A stretch of 52,104 nucleotides of DNA from Sphingomonadales bacterium (GTDB lineage Bacteria > Pseudomonadota > Alphaproteobacteria > Sphingomonadales > Sphingomonadaceae), in contig JAIEOM010000034.1 of the NCBI GenBank assembly GCA_019750455.1, forward strand, positions 1 through 52,104, read 5' to 3'. A model generated the notes under the pieces. It was given only the letters and a program-made list of their open reading frames with translations. It had not been told where the DNA came from and did no database searches. Below, in pieces: positions 40,201 to 47,904 of this stretch. The position numbers and the translations under genes were made by a program. Numbering within the stretch: position 1 is the first letter of the stretch; the number at the start of each line of letters is the position of its first letter.

Positions 40201-40323
40201 GCGCGCAAGGCCAAAGCCGTCCTCACGGTAACGCGGAACAAGCCCGGCAACCAGCGCATCGGCAAACCCGCGGTGCGCGGCAATCGAATAGATCAGCGGG
40301 CCCGGCTTGCGAGGTTCAGCCAC
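37264..40323 (-). CDS. addB: Double-strand-break repair nuclease AddB
   Basis: A 1019-residue AddB, the partner of AddA. The N-terminal UvrD-like fold is inactivated, as in alphaproteobacterial AddB (no good Walker A). The C-terminal RecB-type nuclease is intact with AIVDYKTGAPPPKKQ. It starts at a GTG at 40323, overlaps the preceding murU by 8 bp, and overlaps addA by 4 bp, so the two subunits are translationally coupled. Recognised chiefly by context and the nuclease motif. Confidence 0.94.
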   Translation of the reverse strand: MAEPRKPGPLIYSIAAHRGFADALVAGLVPRYREDGFGLARLTLLVPSSRAARTLSEAFIRHAGESGEGGLLMPRMIAVGDLDLDEKLGAALDPLGAADIPPACDPVRRWLTLDRLIAEERDGEGMVPLPGRARLNLAREMARTMDRLLVEEKEVSDLLGDAVLDQLGNLAVHWKRSIRLFARVNTRWQAELEARGEVDAATRRNLLFDHAARRWRESPPPHAVIAAGVTSASPALARLLRVVAELPQGAVVLPDLDLAMEDSAWEELGLAGASTEPGGPTFGADDAVTHPQYHLKLLLNRMGVNRAEVQQWHRRGAAAADPARSRAISSLFLPPQSSRVWESLEAARRRLDGVRLLSAASIEEEAQGIALLVRQELEQPEKRIAVVTADRGLARRVAQHLERWNIIADDSAGRPLTLTTAGRLFGLLAEIAANGADPANLVAAFGHPLVRGWDPLVRADWLKGLRAFDRQLRGPSPAPGMEPLRKASAKAGIGSWWAEAEALVAPLADWSKKITLSDALTGLSAAAEAFAGGAIWEREDGRALGALVEDLRGQAEALGTTIETADLGGVLRDAMDAIAVRPGYGGHPRVAIYGLLEARMARADLVVCGGLNEGSWPQRPGADALLAPAILRALGVPGAEFRIGLAAHDLAGAMGAPQVVLSRSLRDTEGPTLPSRFLLRVEALLGDDLDREHRERTIPAILPHLDRLRPRAADYPRPAPDPAPHLRNVPIKVTALDRLLGDPYQFYAQAILGLRRLDPLANDPFSDPALRGTLVHDILDKWHRAKRDDAGIALAPFATAYFERECVHPLFRALWQPRLIEALERFEQWIAEDAAKGRIVLATEISGEMEVDGVKVEGRADRIDRLADGSLAIVDYKTGAPPPKKQVLAGYALQLGLLGLIAGQGRFSNEKTGQVVTGTATRFDYWSLGKAKKEEGFGYKETPIKEGSAKTGLLPDEYLPFHAEKLGKAIALYIKGSKPFTARENPDYTGYNEYDQLMRLEEWLVHITGAGDNDEEARA

Positions 40324-41032
40324 CCGTCAGCGCCTCCTCGGTGGGGCGGATCATTTGGGGCGTGCCGACCTCAAACCACAGGCCGGTAAAGGAGATGCCG
40401 TAGAGCCGCCCCTCGGCCATTGCCCGGTTCCACAGAATGTTGGTCGAAAACGGGCCCTCCGGCGCATCGCGCAGCAGGCGGTGGCTGACCAGCTGGATGC
40501 CAGTGTAGATGAAGGGCGCGATCCGACCGGGACGGCGGCGCGAGAGGTGGCCCAGCGGATCCATGTGGAAGTCCCCCGGCCCATCGAAATTCATCGCACG
40601 GGCGTGTGGCACCACCAGTAACAGCGCGTCCATTACCTCCGCATCCCAGCGGCGGGACAGATCGTGGAAGGCGCTTTTAGGCCCATCCAGCCAGATATTG
40701 TCGGCGTTCAAGGCAAAGAACGGATCGGGCAGGTGTGGCAGAGCCTTCACCATGCCCCCGCCGGTTTCGAGCAGCAGCGCGCGTTCGTCGGACACGGTCA
40801 CTTCCGGAGCCTTGCGCGCCAGCACGTGGGCCTCAAGGGCATCAGCCAGATAGTGGACGTTGACCACTGCCTTGCTCACCCCGGCTTCGACCAGACGGTC
40901 GAGCGCGTGGTCGATCAGCGCCTTGCCCGCGACGCGCACCAGCGGTTTGGGCTGGCTGGCAGTGAGCGGACGCATCCGCTTGCCGAGGCCCGCGGCAAGG
41001 ATCATCGCGGTGTCCGAAGCGAGCAGCGTCAC
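40316..41032 (-). CDS. murU: MurU-like nucleotidyltransferase (MurNAc-1-phosphate uridylyltransferase)
   Basis: A 238-residue sugar-phosphate nucleotidyltransferase with the nucleotide-binding signature MILAAGLGKRMRPLT (10-24), the PKPLVRVAGKALI segment and the metal-binding ALNADNIWLDG. In Pseudomonas and Caulobacter-type recycling, AmgK phosphorylates MurNAc and MurU converts it to UDP-MurNAc, bypassing MurA. The adjacent upstream gene is the AmgK-like kinase, which supports that role. It starts at GTG 41032, overlapping the kinase stop by 4 bp. The specific assignment rests on the gene pair. Confidence 0.85.
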   Translation of the reverse strand: MTLLASDTAMILAAGLGKRMRPLTASQPKPLVRVAGKALIDHALDRLVEAGVSKAVVNVHYLADALEAHVLARKAPEVTVSDERALLLETGGGMVKALPHLPDPFFALNADNIWLDGPKSAFHDLSRRWDAEVMDALLLVVPHARAMNFDGPGDFHMDPLGHLSRRRPGRIAPFIYTGIQLVSHRLLRDAPEGPFSTNILWNRAMAEGRLYGISFTGLWFEVGTPQMIRPTEEALTGG

Positions 41033-42018
41033 GCGGGGAAAGCTCCGTTGGCGGCGCGAAGTTCCTCGGGGATATTGGCATCGAACCACTCGGCCACGGG
41101 CGCGAGCGCGGGATGGGCAAGATCACGTTCGAGCGCCGCCCACACCCGCGGAATCATGGCAAGATAGCGCGGCTTGCCGTCACGCGCGTTCAGGCGGGTG
41201 AAGATGCCGACGATCTTGGCATTCCGCTGCGCGCCAAGAGTGGCATAGTCGGCAAGGAAATCATCATCCGCCCCGCCCGCAGCCTGCGCGTAATGCAGCA
41301 GCATCGCCGTCTCCAGATGCACATCGACATCGCGCCGTGCATCCTGGAGGAGCGAGACGAGATCATAGGCAGGGTGGCCGACCAGCGCGTCCTGAAAGTC
41401 GATCAGACCCTGCGGCGCGCTCGCCTTGCTGCCGAGCAACATGATGTTCTCCGCATGGTAATCACGCAGCACCGTCACCCCGGGGTTCTGGCGCGACAGG
41501 ACAGGCGCGAGAACCTCATCCCAGGCCGCCGTATAGGACCCGGCATCCACATCGAGCCCCTGCGCCGGGCACCACCATTCCGTCAGCAGCGCCGCTTCGC
41601 GCTGGTAGACCGCCATGTCGTAGGGGGAGAAAGGCCCGGGCGGCAGGCGGTGAAGCGCAGCCAGGGCATCGACCGCGGCTTCATAGGCGGCGCGTTCGTC
41701 GGCAGGGTTCACGTCCAGCCAGTCGCGCATCCGGTCATTGCCGAAATCCTCGGTCAGCACCCATCCCGCGCCCGCATCCTCGGCGAGGATCGCAGGCGCG
41801 CGCATTCCGCCCGCGTTCAGCCAGTGCGCGACATGGAGGAAAGGCGCCGGGTCCTCGTGCGGCGGCGGCGCGTGCATCAGCATCGCGGTCTCGCCGCTCG
41901 CCTGCGTCAGGCGAAAATAGCGCCGGAACGAGGCATCGCCGGGCAACGGGGCAACCTGCGCCTCCCCCCAGCCGGCACGGGATGTGAATGCGGCAAGTCC
42001 TTCAGGCAGTTCGCTCAT
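41029..42018 (-). CDS. amgK: AmgK-like N-acetylmuramate/N-acetylglucosamine kinase
   Basis: A 329-residue aminoglycoside-phosphotransferase-fold kinase with the Brenner-type loop LRDYHAENIMLL and metal-binding LIDFQDALVGHPAYDL. In cell-wall recycling, AmgK phosphorylates the anomeric hydroxyl of MurNAc or GlcNAc. Located directly before murU and after tsaE, with 4-bp overlaps on both sides. Start chosen at ATG 42018 because it overlaps the tsaE stop (ATGA); upstream in-frame codons lie inside tsaE. Confidence 0.87.
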   Translation of the reverse strand: MSELPEGLAAFTSRAGWGEAQVAPLPGDASFRRYFRLTQASGETAMLMHAPPPHEDPAPFLHVAHWLNAGGMRAPAILAEDAGAGWVLTEDFGNDRMRDWLDVNPADERAAYEAAVDALAALHRLPPGPFSPYDMAVYQREAALLTEWWCPAQGLDVDAGSYTAAWDEVLAPVLSRQNPGVTVLRDYHAENIMLLGSKASAPQGLIDFQDALVGHPAYDLVSLLQDARRDVDVHLETAMLLHYAQAAGGADDDFLADYATLGAQRNAKIVGIFTRLNARDGKPRYLAMIPRVWAALERDLAHPALAPVAEWFDANIPEELRAANGAFPA

Positions 42019-42479
42019 GGCATCCGCCCTACCCAATCCGCCCCGCCGCGGGCAATCGCAATCCGCCCGCCTTCCCCGCTTTTGCCGCAAGGCTCGAGCG
42101 AGATTGTCAGGCATCCCGGCTCATGCCCGAAACCGCCCGCATGATCGGGCCATTCGGCGAGCAGCACCGCGCCGTCTCGGTAATCGTCGAGACCGATTTC
42201 GGCGAGTTCGGACGGTTCATCTAGCCGGTAGAAATCGGCGTGCACCACAGCAAGGCGCAGGGGCGGCGCGGCGTAGGTTTCGATGATCGTGAAGGTCGGC
42301 GACGGCACCTCGCCCGCGTGTCCCAGCGCGGCAAGGATTGCGCGCGAAAGCGTGGTCTTGCCTGCCCCCAGCCCACCTTCAAGCGCCACCACATCGCCCG
42401 CCCGCAGATGCGCGGCAATACGCGCGCCATAGGCCGCCATGGCCGCCAGATCGGGGAGTTTCTCGCGCGAAGTGGTCAC
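42015..42479 (-). CDS. tsaE: tRNA threonylcarbamoyladenosine biosynthesis ATPase TsaE
   Basis: A 154-residue TsaE (YjeE). Walker A GGLGAGKTTLSRAIL is near residue 36, followed by the family motif VPSPTFTIIETY and the acidic HADFYRLDEPSELAEIG. It works with TsaBCD to put t6A at position 37 of ANN-decoding tRNAs. It starts with GTG at 42479 and overlaps divL by 4 bp; its neighbours on both sides overlap as well, so expression is tightly linked. Confidence 0.94.
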   Translation of the reverse strand: MTTSREKLPDLAAMAAYGARIAAHLRAGDVVALEGGLGAGKTTLSRAILAALGHAGEVPSPTFTIIETYAAPPLRLAVVHADFYRLDEPSELAEIGLDDYRDGAVLLAEWPDHAGGFGHEPGCLTISLEPCGKSGEGGRIAIARGGADWVGRMP

Positions 42480-44836
42480 GGCAGCCGAATGGTTGCGACG
42501 GTGCCAGCGCCCTTGCGGCTGACGATGTCCAGCGTGCCGTCATGCGCGGCGATAAGCTGACGGGCGAGCGGGATTCCAAGCCCCGTGCGGCGCTCCGGCG
42601 CACCCTCACCGCCACGGCGCACGCCGCCACTTGCGCGTGCGAGTTCCTGCGCGCTCATCCCGCGGCCATTATCGGCAATGCTGATCTCGGTACCATAACC
42701 GGCGCCTTCGGGGGCCTTCCTGATCTCGATGACAATGCGTCCGGCCTCCGGCGTGCCGGCGATGGCGTTGTCGAGAAGATTGCCGACAGCGCGACCCATT
42801 TGGCGCGGATCGGCATCAATGATCCGGCCCCGCCGTCCCTTCAGATCGAGGCTGAGCCCCGCCGCGATGATCGCCTGTTCGCGCTCCCGCACCTGCGTGG
42901 TGAGGAATTCGAGCACATCGAGCCGTTCCTTGCGGATCGGCAGCAGGCCCGCCTCGCTCTGCGACAGATCAAGGACGTTTTCGACCTGCTCGGTCAGCCG
43001 TTCGACCGCCGAGAGAATCGCATCGACGTACTCGCCCGCCGCCTCGGGATCGGCCACAGCGCCGCTCTTCAGCAGCTCGGCATAGCCGCCGATCGTGGTG
43101 AGAGGCGTGCGGAATTCATAGGACATGTTGGCAAGGAACTTCGCCTTGACCGCGTCTGCCTCTTCAAGCGCCTCGGCACGTTCGCGCAGCGCCTGCTCGG
43201 CTTTCTGCGAGGCCGTGATGTCGAGCACGGTCAACAGCCCGTTGCCATCAGGCAGCGGGATGCCAGCAAAGCGCAACGTGCGCCCGTCTGCCAGCTCCAC
43301 CCGCCCTTCCTTCTCACGCCGGTCGAGTGTCGCCGCACGCACTGCGGCCCCGATCAGGCCTGCTTCCTCGGGGCGGACCAGGTTGCGGCCGATCGCGCTG
43401 AGCAGTTCATCAGCGCTCGGATGGAGATCGAGAAGTTCGGTTGTCAGGCCCCAGGTGCCCGCAAAGCTCCGGTTCCACAGCTGCACCGAACCATCGGGGG
43501 CAAAGATCGCCAGCGCCTCGAAAAGGCTGTCGAGCGTGGCTGTGCGGGTGCGCAACAGGGTGTCGCGCACAGCGGACAGAGCGAGGCTCTCGGTGCGGTC
43601 CTCGGTGATCAGCACAAGACCGCCATCGGGCATGGGCTGGGCGACGACACGCAGGTGCGTACCGCCCGGTAGCGGCCATGCTTCCTCGATAGCATCCTGC
43701 ATCCCGAACCATCCGGTACGCTCGCGCCGCCATTCCGGGAAATCGCGGACCTCTGGTGTGCGCCCCCGCTCGCGCGCCTCGGCAAGAAAACGCTCGAAGG
43801 GCACATGCGCCTCGATCGCCTCTTCGATCAGGCTGAACAGACGGCGGAAGGGGCGGTTGGCAAAGGTCAGGCGCTCTTCGGCATCAAACAGCGCGACCCC
43901 TACGGAAAGCTGGTCGAGCAGGGCGCGCTGCGCATCGCGGAAAGCGCGGAACTCGCGCGCGACCTGCTGCTGTTCCTCGATATCGATGGCATAGCCCGCC
44001 ACGCCCTCCTGACCCAGCGGCAAGTCGGAAACCCGCAAGGTGCGCCGCGCCCCGTGGATGGTGGCAGCGACGATCCGCTCGGACTTGTCCTGCGCCTGCA
44101 AACTGGCGCGGGCGATATCTGCGGGCGAGCGGCCATCTTCGGGCTCGAGCAGCTCGATCTGGCCTTCCACGACCTCCGCTGCGCTCAGTGCGCCCACTGC
44201 ATCGACATAGGCCTGATTGACGAGCTGAAGCGTGAGATCGGCAGCCCGGAACCACATTGGCATGGGCGCAGCCTCGATCAGGCCGACAAGCGCAGCAAAA
44301 TCCCCGGTAGCGCGCGCGGCAGCGGCCCGAAGCCGGGCCATTTCGGCGTGGCTCTCGGTAAAATCGAATATCCACACCAACGCCGCTCCGCCGGGAGACA
44401 CCTGCGGATCGGCAAGCGTGCCATAGAGCGCAAGGCTGCGCTGCGAACCCGGCAGGTTGATCGCCATACGGAAAGGTGCGGCACTTTTCTGGGTGGTCTG
44501 GATCTTGGTCCAGAGCTGATCGAGCTGGTCTTGCGCAAGCCCGCCTGCACGGGGTGAACCCAGCGGCGCGGCAAGTTCCGAAAGGTATTTGGGCATGCCG
44601 GACAGACCGAGCATCCGCGCCAGCTTGTCAGGTGCCTCGATCCGGCCATCGACCCTGACCAGCAGCGGTAGCGCCGGGGCAACATCGAGCAGGGTCTGCA
44701 TCCGCTTAAGGCTGGTGCGCATCGCCTTTGCGCGCTTGACGCTGCGGTTCGCGCGCAACACGACAAAGCCCGCCCCCACCGCCCAGGCGGCAAGAACGAG
44801 CGCGATCAGCACCAGTGAAAGGGGCGATAAGTCCAT
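42476..44836 (-). CDS. divL: DivL: tyrosine-substituted histidine-kinase-like cell-cycle protein
   Basis: A 786-residue protein with one N-terminal membrane anchor (about 5-27), several PAS-like sensory regions (about 45-540), a DHp domain and a kinase ATPase domain. The H-box reads FLANMSYEFRTPLT: the phospho-acceptor histidine is replaced by Tyr573. The ATP-binding N, G1 and G2 boxes look intact (VGNLLDNAI, IADNGRGMS, RTGLGIPLA). This substitution, and the location next to tsaE, identify DivL, which in Caulobacter acts as an allosteric partner of CckA and so governs CtrA phosphorylation; Caulobacter DivL has Tyr550. First gene of the overlapped chain to addA; ahcY ends 101 bp upstream. Confidence 0.9.
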   Translation of the reverse strand: MDLSPLSLVLIALVLAAWAVGAGFVVLRANRSVKRAKAMRTSLKRMQTLLDVAPALPLLVRVDGRIEAPDKLARMLGLSGMPKYLSELAAPLGSPRAGGLAQDQLDQLWTKIQTTQKSAAPFRMAINLPGSQRSLALYGTLADPQVSPGGAALVWIFDFTESHAEMARLRAAAARATGDFAALVGLIEAAPMPMWFRAADLTLQLVNQAYVDAVGALSAAEVVEGQIELLEPEDGRSPADIARASLQAQDKSERIVAATIHGARRTLRVSDLPLGQEGVAGYAIDIEEQQQVAREFRAFRDAQRALLDQLSVGVALFDAEERLTFANRPFRRLFSLIEEAIEAHVPFERFLAEARERGRTPEVRDFPEWRRERTGWFGMQDAIEEAWPLPGGTHLRVVAQPMPDGGLVLITEDRTESLALSAVRDTLLRTRTATLDSLFEALAIFAPDGSVQLWNRSFAGTWGLTTELLDLHPSADELLSAIGRNLVRPEEAGLIGAAVRAATLDRREKEGRVELADGRTLRFAGIPLPDGNGLLTVLDITASQKAEQALRERAEALEEADAVKAKFLANMSYEFRTPLTTIGGYAELLKSGAVADPEAAGEYVDAILSAVERLTEQVENVLDLSQSEAGLLPIRKERLDVLEFLTTQVREREQAIIAAGLSLDLKGRRGRIIDADPRQMGRAVGNLLDNAIAGTPEAGRIVIEIRKAPEGAGYGTEISIADNGRGMSAQELARASGGVRRGGEGAPERRTGLGIPLARQLIAAHDGTLDIVSRKGAGTVATIRLP

Positions 44837-44883
44837 CGCTCAACCGCTATGCGCGTGCGCGCGGCAGTGCAACGGGTGACAGA

Positions 44884-44927
44884 CCGCCCGCCCCCAACCC
44901 CGTGAAAAAACGGGGTGAGGCGGGCGG
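44884..44927 (-). terminator. Hairpin after ahcY
   Basis: Outer stem CCGCCCGCC / GGCGGGCGG and inner stem ACCCCGT / ACGGGGT enclose an A-rich (minus strand T-rich) loop, 10 bp downstream of the ahcY stop. There is no U tract after the stem, so factor-independent termination is uncertain. Confidence 0.5.
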
Positions 44928-44937
44928 ATTGTCTGGC

Positions 44938-46362
44938 TTAGTAGCGGTAGTGATCGGGCTTGAACGGGCCGGCCTGCGGCACGCCGATGTAGCTGGCCTG
45001 CTTGTCGCTCAGCTGGGTCAGCTTCACGCCCAGCTTTTCGAGGTGCAGCGCGGCGACCTTTTCATCGAGGTGCTTGGGCAGGACGTAGACGTCGTTGTCG
45101 TATTCGTCGGCCTTGGTGAACAGTTCGATCTGGGCCAGCGTCTGGTTGGTGAAGCTCGCGCTCATCACGAAGCTCGGGTGGCCGGTGGCGCAGCCGAGGT
45201 TCACCAGACGGCCCTTGGCGAGGATGATGATCGACTTGCCATCGGGGAAGGTGACCAGATCGGTGCCTTCCTTGATTTCCTTCCACTCGTAGTTCGACAG
45301 CGCCGAGATCTGGATCTCGCTGTCGAAGTGGCCGATGTTGCAGACAATCGCCATCGGCTTCATGTTCATCATGTGATCGGCGGTAATGACGTCTTCGTTG
45401 CCGGTGGCGGTCACGAAGATGTCGGCACGCTTCACGGCGTCTTCCATGGTGACGACTTCAAAGCCGTCCATAGCGGCTTGAAGCGCGCAGATCGGGTCGA
45501 TCTCGGTGACCATGACGCGGGCGCCGCCGTCACGCAGCGAGGCAGCCGAACCCTTGCCGACGTCGCCGTAACCGGCAACGCAGGCGACCTTGCCGGCCAG
45601 CATCACGTCAGTGGCGCGGCGGATTGCGTCGACCAGCGATTCCTTGCAGCCGTAGAGGTTGTCGAACTTTGACTTGGTGACCGAATCGTTCACGTTGATC
45701 GCCGGGAAAGGCAGCTTGCCCTGCTTGGCGATCTGGTAGAGGCGCATAACGCCCGTCGTGGTTTCTTCCGAAACGCCCTTGATCGCCTTCACCGTCTTGG
45801 TGAGGTAGCCCGGCTTGGCGGCGACGAAGGCCTTGAGCGCGCGCTGGAATTCGATTTCCTCGGCGTTGGTCGGCTCGCCCATTTCCTCGCCCGCTTCAAT
45901 GCGCGCGCCCCACAGCGCGAACATGGTGGCATCGCCGCCATCGTCGAGGATCATGTTGCAGGTCAGGTCGGGATCGGCTTCCGACGCCCAATCGAAGATG
46001 CGGCCCACGTAATCCCAGTATTCGCCCAGCGTCTCGCCCTTGATGGCGAAGACCGGAATGCCGCGCGCGGCGATAGCGGCGGCGGCGTGGTCCTGCGTCG
46101 AGAAGATATTGCAGGTCGCCCAGCGCACTTCAGCGCCGAGAGCCACGAGGGTCTCAATCAGCACCGCGGTCTGGATCGTCATGTGCAGCGAACCGGTAAT
46201 GCGCGCACCCTTGAGCGGCTGCGAAGCGCCGTATTCGGCACGCAGGGCCATAAGACCGGGCATTTCGGTTTCGGCGATCATGATCTCGTCACGGCCGAAC
46301 TGGGCGAGCGCGATATCCTTGATGACATATTCGTGAGTCGGGGCGGCAGCGAGGGTAGCCAT
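44938..46362 (-). CDS. ahcY: S-adenosylhomocysteine hydrolase
   Basis: A 474-residue adenosylhomocysteinase that splits S-adenosylhomocysteine into adenosine and homocysteine, relieving product inhibition of methyltransferases. The NAD-binding [20 protein letters not shown], the substrate-site [13 protein letters not shown] and the C-terminal PFKPDHYRY ending are diagnostic, and the length (with the alphaproteobacterial insertion) is normal. AGGAGAT lies 8 nt before the ATG. It is divergent from the peroxiredoxin gene, with an AT-rich palindrome at 46455-46474 in the shared upstream region. Confidence 0.98.
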   Translation of the reverse strand: MATLAAAPTHEYVIKDIALAQFGRDEIMIAETEMPGLMALRAEYGASQPLKGARITGSLHMTIQTAVLIETLVALGAEVRWATCNIFSTQDHAAAAIAARGIPVFAIKGETLGEYWDYVGRIFDWASEADPDLTCNMILDDGGDATMFALWGARIEAGEEMGEPTNAEEIEFQRALKAFVAAKPGYLTKTVKAIKGVSEETTTGVMRLYQIAKQGKLPFPAINVNDSVTKSKFDNLYGCKESLVDAIRRATDVMLAGKVACVAGYGDVGKGSAASLRDGGARVMVTEIDPICALQAAMDGFEVVTMEDAVKRADIFVTATGNEDVITADHMMNMKPMAIVCNIGHFDSEIQISALSNYEWKEIKEGTDLVTFPDGKSIIILAKGRLVNLGCATGHPSFVMSASFTNQTLAQIELFTKADEYDNDVYVLPKHLDEKVAALHLEKLGVKLTQLSDKQASYIGVPQAGPFKPDHYRY

Positions 46363-46454
46363 AATTCTATCTCCTGAACGCAGATCCGGGGCCGCGGGGG
46401 CGGATGGTCTGCTTTTCCGCCTCGCCCCCTAGCGGCCAAGCGTCGCCGAGGCAA

Positions 46455-46474
46455 ATATAAACGTATCTTTATAT
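46455..46474. promoter_or_regulatory. Palindromic site ATATAAA-N6-TTTATAT between ahcY and the peroxiredoxin gene
   Basis: A perfect 7-bp inverted repeat with a 6-bp spacer, strikingly AT-rich in a GC-rich intergenic region, placed 93 bp before ahcY and 76 bp before the divergent peroxiredoxin. It has the form of a dimeric repressor operator. SAH-cycle genes in several proteobacteria are controlled by the ArsR-family regulator SahR, a candidate here; I cannot confirm that the site matches its motif. Confidence 0.5.
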
Positions 46475-46549
46475 GTCTATTTGTTGCCCCTCCCTCGCCC
46501 CCGCGATAGGGAGCGCCGGCACACACCCCCAAGAGAGGATACACCGACA

Positions 46550-47029
46550 ATGACGATCTCCGTTGGCGAAAAGATTCCCGAAGTCACTCTGGTCAAGGCG
46601 ACGGCGGAAGGGCCGCAGGCCATCAAGTCGAGCGAGTATTTCGCAGGCAAGCGCGTTGCTCTGTTTTCGGTCCCCGGGGCCTTCACGCCGACGTGTTCGG
46701 CAAAGCACCTGCCCGGCTTCGTCGAGAAAGCCGCCGATCTTAAGGCCAAGGGCGTGGACGAAATCGTCGGCACCGCAGTCAACGATGCGTTCGTGATGGG
46801 CGCGTGGAACAAGGCGCAGGGATCGGACGACATCACGATGCTGGCAGATGGCAATGCCGAGTTCGTCAAGGCGATCGGCCTCACCATGGATGGCTCGGGC
46901 TTCGGCATGGGCACCCGCGGCCAACGCTTCTCGATGGTGATCAACGACGGCGTGGTCGAGCAGCTCAACGTCGAGGAACCCGGCGACTTCCGCGTGTCGA
47001 GCGCGGAACACATGCTCGGCCAGCTCTGA
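46550..47029 (+). CDS. Peroxiredoxin (Prx5/AhpE-like, 1-Cys)
   Basis: A 159-residue thiol peroxidase of the Prx5 group with PGAFTPTCS holding peroxidatic Cys49 and the later FGMGTRGQRFSMV. Cys49 is the only cysteine, so it must be regenerated by an external thiol such as glutathione/glutaredoxin rather than by an internal resolving cysteine. Preceded by GAGAGGAT. Reduces hydrogen peroxide and organic hydroperoxides in the cytoplasm. Followed by a GC-rich hairpin and a convergent gene. Confidence 0.93.
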   Translation: MTISVGEKIPEVTLVKATAEGPQAIKSSEYFAGKRVALFSVPGAFTPTCSAKHLPGFVEKAADLKAKGVDEIVGTAVNDAFVMGAWNKAQGSDDITMLADGNAEFVKAIGLTMDGSGFGMGTRGQRFSMVINDGVVEQLNVEEPGDFRVSSAEHMLGQL

Positions 47030-47040
47030 ACCAGTTTCAT

Positions 47041-47067
47041 CCTCCCCGCTGCCAGCCAGCGGGGAGG
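47041..47067. repeat. Palindrome CCTCCCCGCTG-CCAGC-CAGCGGGGAGG
   Basis: A perfect 11-bp stem with a 5-nt loop, 12 bp after the peroxiredoxin stop, without a T tract. The convergent cytochrome b gene ends 145 bp further. The intervening sequence holds no convincing gene. Confidence 0.55.
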
Positions 47068-47211
47068 CCCTGGCCATCGCGAGGACACAGCCATATCGAG
47101 AGCCCATGCCAGTGGCTCATTCTACGGAGGTCCGAAAGCTTTTCGTAACGGCTGCTTCGATTTCTCACATCCGGAAGTTTGGCCGAAGACGTCGCGGCGC
47201 AGTCGCGGCCC

Positions 47212-47904
47212 TTACTGCAGCGGCGGTGCACCACTAGCCAGCCATAGCGCCAGCCCTACCGCGGTACCGACGGCGAGCAGCCCCTTCACCCACGGAACCG
47301 GCCCGATCCCCTCGCCCCCCGTCAGAGGCGGGCGGCTGCCGCCGACCATCGGCGAAAGCAGATCGTCGCCGCGCACGGCATAGAATGTGATCGCCGCCAA
47401 GTGCAGCGCCACAAGAGTGCCGATCACCCATACGAAGCTTTCGTGAACTTCGGTGATCGTGTCGGCGGTCGCTACACCGACCAGCCCGTTGAGCGGACCA
47501 GTGGCGTCGTCGAAGGGATCGCCCGCGAACAGGCCAAGGCTGACCTGAAACAGCATTGCAGCCAGCAGCACAAGCGTGCTCCACCCGCCCAGCGGCGAGT
47601 GGCCAATGGTCGGCCTAGCCCCACCCGCGCCGCGCCGCAAATAGGCTAGCACTGCCGCCGGCCCCTTCACGAAGCTGGAAAAGCGCGCGGTTTCCGGGCC
47701 CAGAAAGCCCCACAGTATGCGGAAGACCAGCAGACCGAGCAGCACCAGGCCAAGCCGCTTGTGCAGCACCCACCGGTCATTCTCCGCGGTCCACCACATC
47801 GCCGGGATCAGCAACGGAAAACTCCAGTGGGTCAGCCGCAGCAACGGATCCCACACCTTGATGTCGCGATAGGCGGCAAGTGAGGGCCGCGGCGCCTCGG
47901 TCAT
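47212..47904 (-). CDS. Cytochrome b561-type membrane protein
   Basis: A 230-residue membrane protein with about five hydrophobic segments and four candidate heme-ligand histidines: His26 (RLTHW), His48 (VLHKRLG), His154 (TEVHESF) and His168 (VALHLAA). This fits a di-heme cytochrome b561 / Ni-Fe-hydrogenase-type b subunit that passes electrons between quinone and a periplasmic partner. Its ATG begins immediately after the stop of the cytochrome c' gene, so the two are almost certainly one operon and probably one electron-transfer pair. The physiological donor and acceptor are unknown. Confidence 0.88.
   Translation of the reverse strand: MTEAPRPSLAAYRDIKVWDPLLRLTHWSFPLLIPAMWWTAENDRWVLHKRLGLVLLGLLVFRILWGFLGPETARFSSFVKGPAAVLAYLRRGAGGARPTIGHSPLGGWSTLVLLAAMLFQVSLGLFAGDPFDDATGPLNGLVGVATADTITEVHESFVWVIGTLVALHLAAITFYAVRGDDLLSPMVGGSRPPLTGGEGIGPVPWVKGLLAVGTAVGLALWLASGAPPLQ

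Noticed and set aside
44884-44927. Factor-independent terminator with U tract after ahcY
   Set aside because: The T run is in the loop, not after the stem, so it is listed only as a hairpin of uncertain action.
46363-46454. SAH riboswitch before ahcY
   Set aside because: The untranslated region has GC-rich stems, but I could not find the conserved SAH-riboswitch core; the palindrome fits protein control better.
47037-47234. A 65-codon minus frame between the peroxiredoxin and cytochrome b genes
   Set aside because: Overlaps a palindrome and the end of the cytochrome b gene; no coding signature.
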